Assembly (NCBI GenBank): GCA_016190665.1
Contig: JACPQD010000003.1
Coordinates: 1 to 53,033, forward strand
Direction: 5' to 3'
Origin: Chloroflexota bacterium
GTDB taxonomy: Bacteria > Chloroflexota > Dehalococcoidia > JACPQD01
Length of the DNA stretch: 53,033 nt
Positions within the stretch are counted from its first letter, which is position 1. The number at the start of each line of letters is the position of its first letter. Below the pieces are notes generated by a model. That model was not told the origin of the DNA, ran no database searches, and saw nothing but the letters and a program-made list of their open reading frames with translations. This document shows positions 40,163 to 47,323 of this stretch, in pieces. Made by a program: the position numbers and the translations under genes.

Positions 40163-41557
40163 ATGGACGCAGCGGTAGCCCTGGCCAAGACCGCCGCCCG
40201 GATAACCTACGCCGACCTGCCTCCCGAGGCCGTGGAGGCGACGAAGAAGGACATCCTCGATACCTTGGGCACGGCGGTAGCCGGAAGCAGCGCTCCCGGC
40301 AGCCGCGAGATTGTCGAGCTGATGACGGAGTTCGGCGGACCGCCGGAGAGCACCATCGTTATGTCTGGCGAGAGGGTGGCCGCGGTGAATGCCGCTATGG
40401 CCAACGGCGTCCTGGGACATGCCCTGGACTTCGATGATACCCACGACGCGGCAATCCTGCACGTGGGCGTGATGACTGTGCCGGCGGCTTTCGCCATCGC
40501 CGAGCGCAAGGGCAAAGTCAGCGGCAAGGACTTTATCGCCGCCGTCGCCATGGGCATAGATGTCATCTGCCGGATGGGACTGGCCAACAAGGAGGGGCCG
40601 GCGGGACCCGGGGGATGGATTCTCACTGCCCTGTACGGCTACTTCGGCGCCGCCATCACAGTGGGGATGCTGCTGGGTCTCGACGAGAAGAAGCTCACCC
40701 ACGCTATGGGGATTGCCTATGCCCAGGCCTCGGGCAACCATCAATGCATCGAGGATGGCGCGCTCACCAAGCGTATGCAGATTGGCTTCGCGGCGCGGGG
40801 AGGGGTCATGGCGGCGCTCATGGCCGAAAAGGGCATCACCGGGGCCGTCAACAGTTTGGAAGGCAAGTCCGGCCTGTACCATAACTATCACGGCGGCGAC
40901 TACGACGCCGGGGCGCTGACCGCCGACCTGGGGAAGGGGTTCGAGGTAGTCAACCTGAGCTTCAAGGCCTACCCCTGTGGGCGCATGAGCCACACGGCCA
41001 TAGACGCGGCGCTGGCGCTGCGAAAAGAGCATGGGATACGCCCCGCGGACGTGGAAGAGGTAACGGTGACGGTGAACCGGCCCGTCGAGGCGCACGCCCT
41101 CTGCAGCCCGCTGGAACTCAAGCGCAATCCACGCACCATCGTCGACGCCCAGTTCAGCATCCCCTATGTCGTGGCTTGCGCCCTGGTGAAGGGGAAGGTG
41201 GGCATTGACGATTTCAAGGAGCCAGCCATCAGGGATGCCTCCGTCCTCGCGCTGGCGAGCAGAGTGACTCCACGTTACGATCCGAAGATGGCGCGGCGGC
41301 AGATTCCGCCCGCCCTCGTGGAGGTAAAGACCTGGCGAGGGATTTATTCGAAACATGTCGACATTCCCTATGGCAATCCGGAGAATCCCATGGACGTGCA
41401 GGCCATAGCCGACAAGTTCAGAGAATGCTGTCGGCTGGGCGTAAGGCCGCTGCCCGCTGGAAATGTGGAGAGGGTCGCAGAGCTATGCAGCCGTCTGGAA
41501 GAACTGGAGGATGTGGCAGAGGTCATGCGGCTGGTGGGTGGCCGCGGCGGCGGTTGA
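40163..41557 (+). CDS. MmgE/PrpD family protein (PrpD-4)
   Basis: 464 residues. Same order as PrpD-3: KKDILDTLGTAVAGSSAPGS, core GHALDFDDTHDAAILHVG, LTKRMQIGFAARGGVMAALM, KAYPCGRMSHTAIDAAL, and C-terminal EVMRLVGGRGGG with a short Gly tail absent from the other copies. One residue difference worth noting: CCR in PrpD-2 and PrpD-3 reads CGR here, in a loop near the active site by family analogy. The ATG is preceded by AAAGGGA. The riboswitch for tupABC begins about 40 bases after its stop. Confidence 0.93.
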   Translation: MDAAVALAKTAARITYADLPPEAVEATKKDILDTLGTAVAGSSAPGSREIVELMTEFGGPPESTIVMSGERVAAVNAAMANGVLGHALDFDDTHDAAILHVGVMTVPAAFAIAERKGKVSGKDFIAAVAMGIDVICRMGLANKEGPAGPGGWILTALYGYFGAAITVGMLLGLDEKKLTHAMGIAYAQASGNHQCIEDGALTKRMQIGFAARGGVMAALMAEKGITGAVNSLEGKSGLYHNYHGGDYDAGALTADLGKGFEVVNLSFKAYPCGRMSHTAIDAALALRKEHGIRPADVEEVTVTVNRPVEAHALCSPLELKRNPRTIVDAQFSIPYVVACALVKGKVGIDDFKEPAIRDASVLALASRVTPRYDPKMARRQIPPALVEVKTWRGIYSKHVDIPYGNPENPMDVQAIADKFRECCRLGVRPLPAGNVERVAELCSRLEELEDVAEVMRLVGGRGGG

Positions 41558-41596
41558 CTTCGGTCTTCCCAATCGCCTAAAATATAGACAGTCAAC

Positions 41597-41690
41597 TCTC
41601 CGAGCTGCTCATACCTAAAGCTTTGCCATGGTGGGTAGCCGGTAAGGTGTCGCTAGAAATGGCGCCGCCGCCCGTATTTGGAAAGGAGGG
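41597..41690 (+). promoter_or_regulatory. Molybdenum/tungsten cofactor (Moco/Tuco) riboswitch
   Basis: The 3' block CGCCCGTATTTGGAAAGG (41667-41684) closely matches the aptamer end I recall from Escherichia coli moaA (CCCGTATCTGGAAAGG), and the loop AGAAATG (41655-41661) precedes it as in that RNA, closing a short stem CGCT/GGCG that fits P3. The 5' block CTCCGAGC lies at 41597-41604. The aptamer is immediately followed by GGAGGG and a GTG start, so ligand binding would mask a ribosome site. It precedes tupABC, so tungsten/molybdenum cofactor feedback on oxyanion uptake is the natural role. Not confirmed by covariance. Confidence 0.8.
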
Positions 41691-41695
41691 TTACA

Positions 41696-41782
41696 GTGGC
41701 TTCGTGCTGTGCGGTTGAAAGCGCCTTTCTTGCCAACGGGCGCTTTTTGTTTTGTCTCCAGATGGGAGGGGTGGCCCAGTGA
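41696..41782 (+). CDS. 28-residue leader ORF between riboswitch and tupA
   Basis: GTG at 41696 has GGAGG six bases upstream, within the aptamer's 3' end. The product is VASCCAVESAFLANGRFLFC plus eight further residues. Translation passes through the terminator hairpin at 41718-41746, and its stop TGA (41780-41782) overlaps the GTG start of tupA as GTGA. So a translating ribosome could open the terminator and then re-initiate at tupA. No conserved peptide family is known to me; it may be only a spacer for coupling. Confidence 0.6.
   Translation: MASCCAVESAFLANGRFLFCLQMGGVAQ
41718..41754 (+). terminator. Intrinsic terminator/attenuator before tupA
   Basis: AAAGCGCC (41718-41725) pairs perfectly with GGCGCTTT (41739-41746) across a 13-base loop, followed by TTGTTTTG. 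It lies inside the leader ORF and between the riboswitch and tupA, 32 bases before the tupA start. It fits premature termination when the leader ORF is not translated. Confidence 0.8.
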
Positions 41783-42693
41783 GGAAGATCCTGTTTTCCC
41801 TGGTGGCGGTCTCAACGCTGCTGGTCAGCTACATAGCGGTGCTCAATCCGCCCCCGCCCGAGTCGCGGGCGAAGGGCCCCACTGCTCAGACGGATGCTCC
41901 CAGCATCCCGCCCACCCTCGCACCCCGGAAGCCGGCAAACTCGGAACTGCTCCTGGCGACCACCACCAGCACTCAGGATGCCGGGCTGCTGGACCTGCTC
42001 TTGCCCCTGTTTGAGTTGACGACCGGCTACAAGGTGAAAACTCTTGCGGTAGGCTCGGGGCAGGCCATGGCGCTGGGGGAGCGGAGCGAGGTGGACGTGC
42101 TCCTGGTGCACGCGCCGGACTCGGAGAAGAAGTTCATGGCAGAGGGCCACGGCGTCGACCGCCGGCTCGTGATGCACAACGACTTCATCCTGGTCGGCCC
42201 GCCGGAGGACCCGGCCAAGGTGAAGGCGGAGAAGTCGGCGCCTGCCGCCCTGAAGAGGCTGGCGCAGGCGAAAGCCCTCTTCATCTCCCGGGGCGACAAC
42301 TCTGGCACCGACCAGCTTGAGAAGAAGCTGTGGAAATCGACTGGCCTGGGCCCCAAAGGCCAGACCTGGTATCAGGAGACCGGCCAGGGGATGGGCGCCA
42401 CCCTCAATGTCGCCGCCGAGAAATCGGGCTACTCTATCGTCGACCGGGCGACCTATCTAGCCAACAAGAAGAACCTGAAGCTGGAGGTCGTCCTGGAGGG
42501 CGACAAGGACCTCCTGAACGTTTACCACGTTATCAGCGTTAACCCTAGGAAGCTGGACAAGATCAATGCCGCCGGCGCCACAGCCTTCACCAACTTTATG
42601 ACGGGGAAGCAGACCCAGGAGCTTATCGCCAGGTTCGGAGTGGAGAAATACGGCCAACCGCTCTTCTTCGCTGACGCCGGCAAGGACGAATAG
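41779..42693 (+). CDS. tupA: Tungstate ABC transporter substrate-binding protein TupA
   Basis: 304 residues from GTG 41779, with GGAGGGG seven bases upstream. N-terminal hydrophobic signal/anchor (about 5-20), a short Pro-rich linker, then LLLATTTSTQDAGLLDLLLP, KTLAVGSGQAMALG, DVLLVHAPDSEKKFM and RLVMHNDFILVGPPEDPA, all TupA hallmarks that bind the oxyanion. A Cys lipobox is not evident, so it is probably anchored by the helix. It delivers tungstate (possibly molybdate) to TupB. Its start overlaps the leader ORF stop. Confidence 0.93.
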   Translation: MRKILFSLVAVSTLLVSYIAVLNPPPPESRAKGPTAQTDAPSIPPTLAPRKPANSELLLATTTSTQDAGLLDLLLPLFELTTGYKVKTLAVGSGQAMALGERSEVDVLLVHAPDSEKKFMAEGHGVDRRLVMHNDFILVGPPEDPAKVKAEKSAPAALKRLAQAKALFISRGDNSGTDQLEKKLWKSTGLGPKGQTWYQETGQGMGATLNVAAEKSGYSIVDRATYLANKKNLKLEVVLEGDKDLLNVYHVISVNPRKLDKINAAGATAFTNFMTGKQTQELIARFGVEKYGQPLFFADAGKDE

Positions 42694-42741
42694 GTTAGAG
42701 GTCAAAGGTTAGAGGGGAGAGGGGACAGGGAGTGGGGCGCA
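42693..42741. repeat. Heptanucleotide repeat after tupA
   Basis: Seven units in register: GGTTAGA, GGTCAAA, GGTTAGA, GGGGAGA, GGGGACA, GGGAGTG, GGGCGCA. It begins at the tupA stop and lies in the untranslated gap to tupB. Confidence 0.75.
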
Positions 42742-42841
42742 GCGCGTCGTGGCCGCGCCGCCGTCTCCTGTGTCCACACCGTCCACTACGTCCACGAATG
42801 AGGGACGGGGGATATACGGCCTCCCCCAAAGGAGCATATCG

Positions 42842-43540
42842 TTGGACCTGATCTGGGAAGGCATCGTTCAGGCAGTAAGCCTCGTTGTCAAGGGAGACCG
42901 CGAGATTCTCGGCGTCACCCTCCTCTCGCTGGCCGTCTCCGGCTCGGCTACGGCTCTGAGCCTCCTCTTGGGCATACCGGCTGGCGCTTTTCTCGCCCTG
43001 AGCAATTTCCCGGGGAGGCGCGTGGTTGTCAGCCTGGTCAACACCGGGATGGGCCTGCCTCCGGTGGTCGTGGGGCTCTTTGTCACTATCTTCCTCTGGC
43101 GCAACGGCCCCTTCGGCTTTCTGCAGATTCTCTACACACCTATCGCTATGGTCATAGCGCAGTGCATTATTGCCACGCCCATCATCGCCGGGCTCACTCT
43201 GGCCGCACTGCAGCAGCTTAACCCGAAGCTGCGCCTGCAAATCCTGGCGCTGGGCGCCAGCCCGCTTCAGATGGTGTGGCTGCTCCTCCTCGAGGCGAAA
43301 TTGCCTTTGCTGGCCGCCGTGATGGCCGGCTTCGGCGCGGTGATCTCTGAGATCGGCGCCTCCATGATGGTCGGCGGCAACATCCTGGGGCAGACACGCG
43401 TGCTTACCACGGCCACTGTCATGGAGACGTCCAAGGGCAACTTCGGGGTAGCCATAGCGCTGAGCCTGGTCCTTCTCCTCCTGGTCTATCTGGTAAACCT
43501 GATTTTGACTTCGGCGCAGCAACGGGGACGCGCACAATGA
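42842..43540 (+). CDS. tupB: Tungstate ABC transporter permease TupB
   Basis: 232 residues from TTG 42842, with AAAGGAG seven bases upstream; a longer start at 42749 lies in the intergenic part and has no site. Five or six membrane helices with the permease loop GASPLQMVWLLLLEAKLPLL (coupling helix) and the TupB pattern GGNILGQTRVLTTATVMETS. It forms the membrane channel with the ATPase TupC. The ATG of tupC overlaps its end by 4 bases. Confidence 0.92.
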   Translation: MDLIWEGIVQAVSLVVKGDREILGVTLLSLAVSGSATALSLLLGIPAGAFLALSNFPGRRVVVSLVNTGMGLPPVVVGLFVTIFLWRNGPFGFLQILYTPIAMVIAQCIIATPIIAGLTLAALQQLNPKLRLQILALGASPLQMVWLLLLEAKLPLLAAVMAGFGAVISEIGASMMVGGNILGQTRVLTTATVMETSKGNFGVAIALSLVLLLLVYLVNLILTSAQQRGRAQ

Positions 43541-44703
43541 GCGCACCTGATTCCGTAATCAGGGCCGTCCCTGATCCCGTCGCAGGGCCACCGATGAGCG
43601 CAAGCATGTCCCCGATGCTGGAGATAGCGAACCTCGAAGTTCGGCGCAACGGCTTGACCGTCTTGACTGTGCCCGATCTGAAGGTCAGACGCGGCGAGAC
43701 GCTGGTCATTATCGGGCCTAACGGCGCGGGGAAGAGCACGCTCCTCCTGAGTATGGCGTTGCTCCTTCAACCCGCTTCGGGCGTCGTCAAGTTGGCCGGG
43801 GAGACTGCCAGACGGGACAACGCTCTGCGGCTACGGTCCCGTATGGCGGTAGTCTTCCAGGAGTCCCTTCTGCTCGATACCTCGGTAGGCGAGAATGTGG
43901 CCATCGGTCTGAAGCTGCGGGAAATCCCGCCGGCCGAGCGAGACAGGAGAGTGGCGATCTGGCTGGACCGCTTCGGCATTGCCCATCTGGCACGGCGGCC
44001 AGCGCGGTCGCTTTCCGGGGGCGAGGCGCAGCGGACCACCCTGGCCCGGGCCTTCGTCCTGGAGCCACAGGTGCTCCTGCTGGACGAGCCTTTCCTGGCC
44101 CTCGATGCCCCCACGCGGGTTGCCGTCACCACTGACCTGCTGGCCGCGTTGCGAGGCACTGGAATCACGACCGTTCTGGTGACGCACGACCTCGCTGAGG
44201 CGCTGGCCCTGGGCGACCGAGTGGGTGTGCTCATCGGCGGCCGAATCAGGCAGGTTGGCCCGCCCGAGGAGGTCTTCGGCGCCCCCGCCGACGCTGACGT
44301 GGCCGGCTTCCTTGGCGTGGCCACCATAGTCCCCGGACTGGTGACGGCTCAGGACCAGGGGTTGGCCCATGTCCGCGTCGGCCCCTATTTCGCCGAGGTT
44401 GTATCGCCGCTGGCGCCGGCGACGCCCGTGCTGATGTGCCTCCGGCCGGAGGACGTTACGCTGCATCCCGAGGGGGAGGCCCATCGTAGCAGCGCCCGGA
44501 ACTGCCTGCCCGGCGCGGTCACCGGCCTGACGCCGGCCATCGGCCACGTACGCGTCTCCGTGGACTGTGGGTTCCCGGTCATCGCCGCGGTGACGCGTCG
44601 TTCCGTGGAGGAGTTAGGCCTTGCGGCGGGGACGCCAGTGGTCGCCTGCTTCAAGGCCACGGCGGCCCACCTGATTTCGCGAGTGGAGAGAAGAGAGAAG
44701 TGA
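43537..44703 (+). CDS. tupC: Tungstate ABC transporter ATP-binding protein TupC
   Basis: 388 residues. Walker A GPNGAGKST at about 60-68, signature LSGGEAQRTTLARAF, Walker B VLLLDEPFLAL, and H-loop VTHDLAEALAL. The last 120 residues form a TOBE/Mop-like regulatory domain (LVTAQDQGLAHVRVGP, LRPEDVTLHPEG, then a second half VRVSVDCGFPV) that in related ModC binds the oxyanion. The first 26 residues are extra; the true start could be the ATG at residue 27, but the ATGA overlap with tupB favours 43537. It ends in a heptad array. Confidence 0.93.
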   Translation: MSAPDSVIRAVPDPVAGPPMSASMSPMLEIANLEVRRNGLTVLTVPDLKVRRGETLVIIGPNGAGKSTLLLSMALLLQPASGVVKLAGETARRDNALRLRSRMAVVFQESLLLDTSVGENVAIGLKLREIPPAERDRRVAIWLDRFGIAHLARRPARSLSGGEAQRTTLARAFVLEPQVLLLDEPFLALDAPTRVAVTTDLLAALRGTGITTVLVTHDLAEALALGDRVGVLIGGRIRQVGPPEEVFGAPADADVAGFLGVATIVPGLVTAQDQGLAHVRVGPYFAEVVSPLAPATPVLMCLRPEDVTLHPEGEAHRSSARNCLPGAVTGLTPAIGHVRVSVDCGFPVIAAVTRRSVEELGLAAGTPVVACFKATAAHLISRVERREK

Positions 44704-44753
44704 GAAGGTCGCTCACTCCTCACTTCTCGTTTCTCGTTTCTCACTCCTCTCTG
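44681..44753. repeat. Heptanucleotide array spanning the tupC stop
   Basis: Left run GAGTGGA, GAGAAGA, GAGAAGT, GAGAAGG (44681-44708) codes for the C-terminus of TupC. Right run CTCACTC, CTCACTT, CTCGTTT, CTCGTTT, CTCACTC, CTCTCTG (44712-44753) is complementary in sense, so the two halves can pair as a hairpin between the convergent tupC and the LPG-synthase-like gene, possibly ending both transcripts. Confidence 0.75.
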
Positions 44754-45710
44754 CTACTTCTTCGCCAGCCGCCGCGTCACAATAAACAGCATTATCATCC
44801 CCAGGGCGACCCCGAACCACAGCGTGCAGAAGCGGATGATGAGGGCGGCGGCCACCGCCACGTCCTTCGGCGCGCCCACCAGGAACTGGCTCAGCCCCGT
44901 TATGCCTCCCTCCGCCATGCCCAATCCCCCGGGCAGCAGGACAATCGAAGCGCCCAGCGACGACACCGACAGGATGAAGGCCGCTTGCACCAGAAGTAGG
45001 GCGCTGGGCTCGACGCCCAGCCCGCTGAGGACGAAATAGAAGGCGACGCATTCTCCGAGCCAGGAGAAGAATCCGAGGGTGACCGCAAAGAGCAGATTCC
45101 TGGTGCTGAGGAGGATGTTGGAGCTCTCGTAGAAGGCATGGAGCAAGTGGGCCTGGGAGGAGACAAGAGGAAGCCGTTCCATAAGCCCAATGAGGCGCAG
45201 CGCCAATGGCCGGGACTGCGCAGCGAAAACAATGGCCGCCGCAAGTACGACGACCGCCGCCGCAACTTCCCAACCGACACGAAAGAGGAAGAAGCCCGCT
45301 GAAGCTAGAAGCAGCAGCGCGATGCCATCGCTGAGGCGCTCAGCGATGATGATGGGCGCGGAGCGACTGAAGGCCGTACCGCTTATCTCCTTGAGCAGAT
45401 AGGACTTCACCCATTCCCCCAGCTTCCCCGGCGTGATGACCATGGACAGGCCGCTGAAGAAGACCAGGAGGCTGTCCCGCTTGCTCAAGGTGTCAACTCC
45501 AATCTGGTGCAGATAGTAGTCCCACTTGATGAAGCGGAGGAAGTAGTTCAGCAGGGTCAGGCCAAGAATTAGAGGCAGGTATTCCCAGCGGAAATGGACT
45601 ATGGTCTGGAGTATCTTCGTAAAGTCGCCATAGAACATCAAGGCGAAGACAACTAGGACGCCGAAGCAAAGGGACAGCAGGACCTTGCCGCGCAGGTTTT
45701 CCAGATTCAA
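44754..45710 (-). CDS. Lysylphosphatidylglycerol synthase transmembrane-type protein (UPF0104/YbhN-like)
   Basis: 318 residues with about eight membrane helices. The pattern MNLENLRGKVLLSLCFGVLV, LNYFLRFIKWDYYLHQIGV, FSGLSMVITPGKLGEWVKSY and SLGASIVLLPGGLGMAEGGI is typical of the LPG_synthase_TM family, which includes the flippase part of MprF and many stand-alone proteins. No lysyl-transfer domain is present. Start TTG 45710 with no clear ribosome site; a short palindrome lies just upstream. Role in lipid transport or flipping is inferred. Confidence 0.85.
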   Translation of the reverse strand: MNLENLRGKVLLSLCFGVLVVFALMFYGDFTKILQTIVHFRWEYLPLILGLTLLNYFLRFIKWDYYLHQIGVDTLSKRDSLLVFFSGLSMVITPGKLGEWVKSYLLKEISGTAFSRSAPIIIAERLSDGIALLLLASAGFFLFRVGWEVAAAVVVLAAAIVFAAQSRPLALRLIGLMERLPLVSSQAHLLHAFYESSNILLSTRNLLFAVTLGFFSWLGECVAFYFVLSGLGVEPSALLLVQAAFILSVSSLGASIVLLPGGLGMAEGGITGLSQFLVGAPKDVAVAAALIIRFCTLWFGVALGMIMLFIVTRRLAKK

Positions 45711-45722
45711 TGGTCTGTGTTT

Positions 45723-45760
45723 CTCCCGCAGGGGCGACGCATGCGTCGCCCCTGCGGGAG
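45723..45760. repeat. Perfect 38-bp palindrome
   Basis: Two 18-base arms (45723-45740 and 45743-45760; the left begins CTCCCGCAGGGGCGACGC) flank a central AT with no mismatch. It lies between two minus-strand genes. No U-tract on either side, so it is not an intrinsic terminator. It is similar to REP-like palindromes seen elsewhere in the window. Confidence 0.9.
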
Positions 45761-45772
45761 CGAACGCCCTTC

Positions 45773-47164
45773 CTAGAAGCTGAAGGTCTTTTGCAGCCAG
45801 GGCAACAGGAAATAAATGGCAAAGCCGAGAGCCGCCAGATACATCATCCAGTTGACCTCCCTGGCTTTGCCCATCACGAGCTTGATGAATACGTATGCCA
45901 CAAAGCCCGCGCCAATCCCGTTAGTAATGCTGTAGGTGAAGGGCATCACTGTCATGATGAGCAGCGCGGGTAGCCCTTCCTCAAATTTGTCGAAGGGTAT
46001 GTCTTTTACGATGGTGCACATGAGGAAGCCCACAACGATGAGAGCGGCCGCCGTGGCATGAGGTGGGATGACGCCGGCCAGCGGCGCGATAAAAAGGGCC
46101 AACAGGAACAGGATACCCGTTACTACCGACGCCAGGCCGGTGCGCGCCCCCTGGCTGACACCAGCCGCGCTCTCGATGTAGGTGGTGGCCGAAGATGAAG
46201 AGGAGAAGCCTCCGAAGACGGCGGCTAGAGAGTCCACGAGCAGCACGCGATTCAGCCGCGGCAACCTGCCCTTCTCGTCGAGCCAGCCCGCCTGACCGCC
46301 TATGCCGATGACCGTCCCCATGGTGTCGAAGAAGTCGGCCAGCATGATGGAGAATATGGTCAGGACGGCGGCCAAGACGCCGACCTTGGCGAAGATCTCA
46401 AAGTTTAGTCCCTGGCCGAAGGTCGAGAAGTTCGGGAGCGCAATTATGCTGGTTGGCAGCACCGCCACGCCAGGGGCAGTGAAAGCTGTGAAGCCGGAGG
46501 CGGCGTTGACGATAATGCCGACGATGGTGGTGGCGATGATGCCGATCAGCAGAGCGCCATTGACCTTCTTGGCCATAAGCCAGATAGTAACGAGTAGGCC
46601 GATGACCGCCACGAGCACCGCCGGTGTGGTGAGATTGCCCAGCGCCACCGGCGTGCCAATGTCCCTGGAGCCCCAACGGATGAAGTCGCCCTCTACCAGG
46701 CCGATGAACAGTATGAACAGCCCGATGCCGACGCCGATGGCCCGCTTCAGGGACATGGGGATGGCGTGCATGACGGCCTCTCGAAAGCCGGTGAGCACCA
46801 GGACGGTGATGGCCACGCCCTCCATGAGGATGACGCCCATGGCGGCCTGCCAGGGCAGTTTGAGGCCGACGATCAACTGGAAGGCCACGACGGCGTTGAG
46901 ACCCATCCCCGGCGCGATGGCGAAGGGATATTTGGCCCATAAGCCCACGAAGATGGTCATGACTCCGGCCACGAGACAGGTGGCAGCCAGTGTGGCGGCG
47001 AACTCCGGGCCTTTGCCTTGCAGGTCTTTGACGGCGGCGAAAGAGAGGATGGCGGGATTAACGAAGATGATGTAGGCCATTACCAGGAAGGTGGTGGCGC
47101 CGCCCACTACCTCTGTGCCGACCGTTGTCCCGTGCTGCCGCAGCTTGAACCATGATTCCAGCAT
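45773..47164 (-). CDS. NCS2 family permease, purine (AzgA/PbuG-like)
   Basis: 463 residues with 12-14 helices. The start LESWFKLRQHGTTVGTEVVG, the segment AYIIFVNPAIL, IAPGMGLNAVVAF and TYIESAAGVSQGARTGLASV identify the AzgA-like branch (hypoxanthine, adenine, guanine). The VNPAIL motif and the GMGLNA loop carry the purine site. Ribosome site AAAGGAGG lies before the ATG. It runs opposite to a heptad repeat that fills the gap to the DUF362 gene; no purine riboswitch was found upstream. Confidence 0.93.
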   Translation of the reverse strand: MLESWFKLRQHGTTVGTEVVGGATTFLVMAYIIFVNPAILSFAAVKDLQGKGPEFAATLAATCLVAGVMTIFVGLWAKYPFAIAPGMGLNAVVAFQLIVGLKLPWQAAMGVILMEGVAITVLVLTGFREAVMHAIPMSLKRAIGVGIGLFILFIGLVEGDFIRWGSRDIGTPVALGNLTTPAVLVAVIGLLVTIWLMAKKVNGALLIGIIATTIVGIIVNAASGFTAFTAPGVAVLPTSIIALPNFSTFGQGLNFEIFAKVGVLAAVLTIFSIMLADFFDTMGTVIGIGGQAGWLDEKGRLPRLNRVLLVDSLAAVFGGFSSSSSATTYIESAAGVSQGARTGLASVVTGILFLLALFIAPLAGVIPPHATAAALIVVGFLMCTIVKDIPFDKFEEGLPALLIMTVMPFTYSITNGIGAGFVAYVFIKLVMGKAREVNWMMYLAALGFAIYFLLPWLQKTFSF

Positions 47165-47182
47165 TGCTTGTGCCTCCTTTCA

Positions 47183-47287
47183 GATTCGCTGATTTTCGAT
47201 TTTTGATTGGTGATTTTTGATTGACCGGCGGTCCTCAATCGAGGACCTTCAATCGGCAGTCAGCAATCTGCAATCGGCAATCCGTGC
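47183..47287. repeat. Fifteen-unit heptanucleotide array
   Basis: Unbroken 7-base register from 47183: GATTCGC, TGATTTT, CGATTTT, TGATTGG, TGATTTT, TGATTGA, CCGGCGG, TCCTCAA, TCGAGGA, CCTTCAA, TCGGCAG, TCAGCAA, TCTGCAA, TCGGCAA, TCCGTGC. The first six have TGATTNN-type units and the later ones TCNGCAA, which is roughly the reverse complement of TTGNNGA, so the array may fold. It fills most of the 159-base gap between two minus-strand genes. Confidence 0.85.
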
Positions 47288-47323
47288 AGGCCAATAACGC
47301 TGGAAAGCCTTCCCGGCTCAGTA

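Noticed and set aside
45723..45760. Intrinsic terminator
   Set aside because: Long palindrome but no U-tract on either strand.
46302..47075. 257-codon plus-strand ORF
   Set aside because: Antisense to the NCS2 permease; Met/Thr/Pro-rich shadow without motifs.
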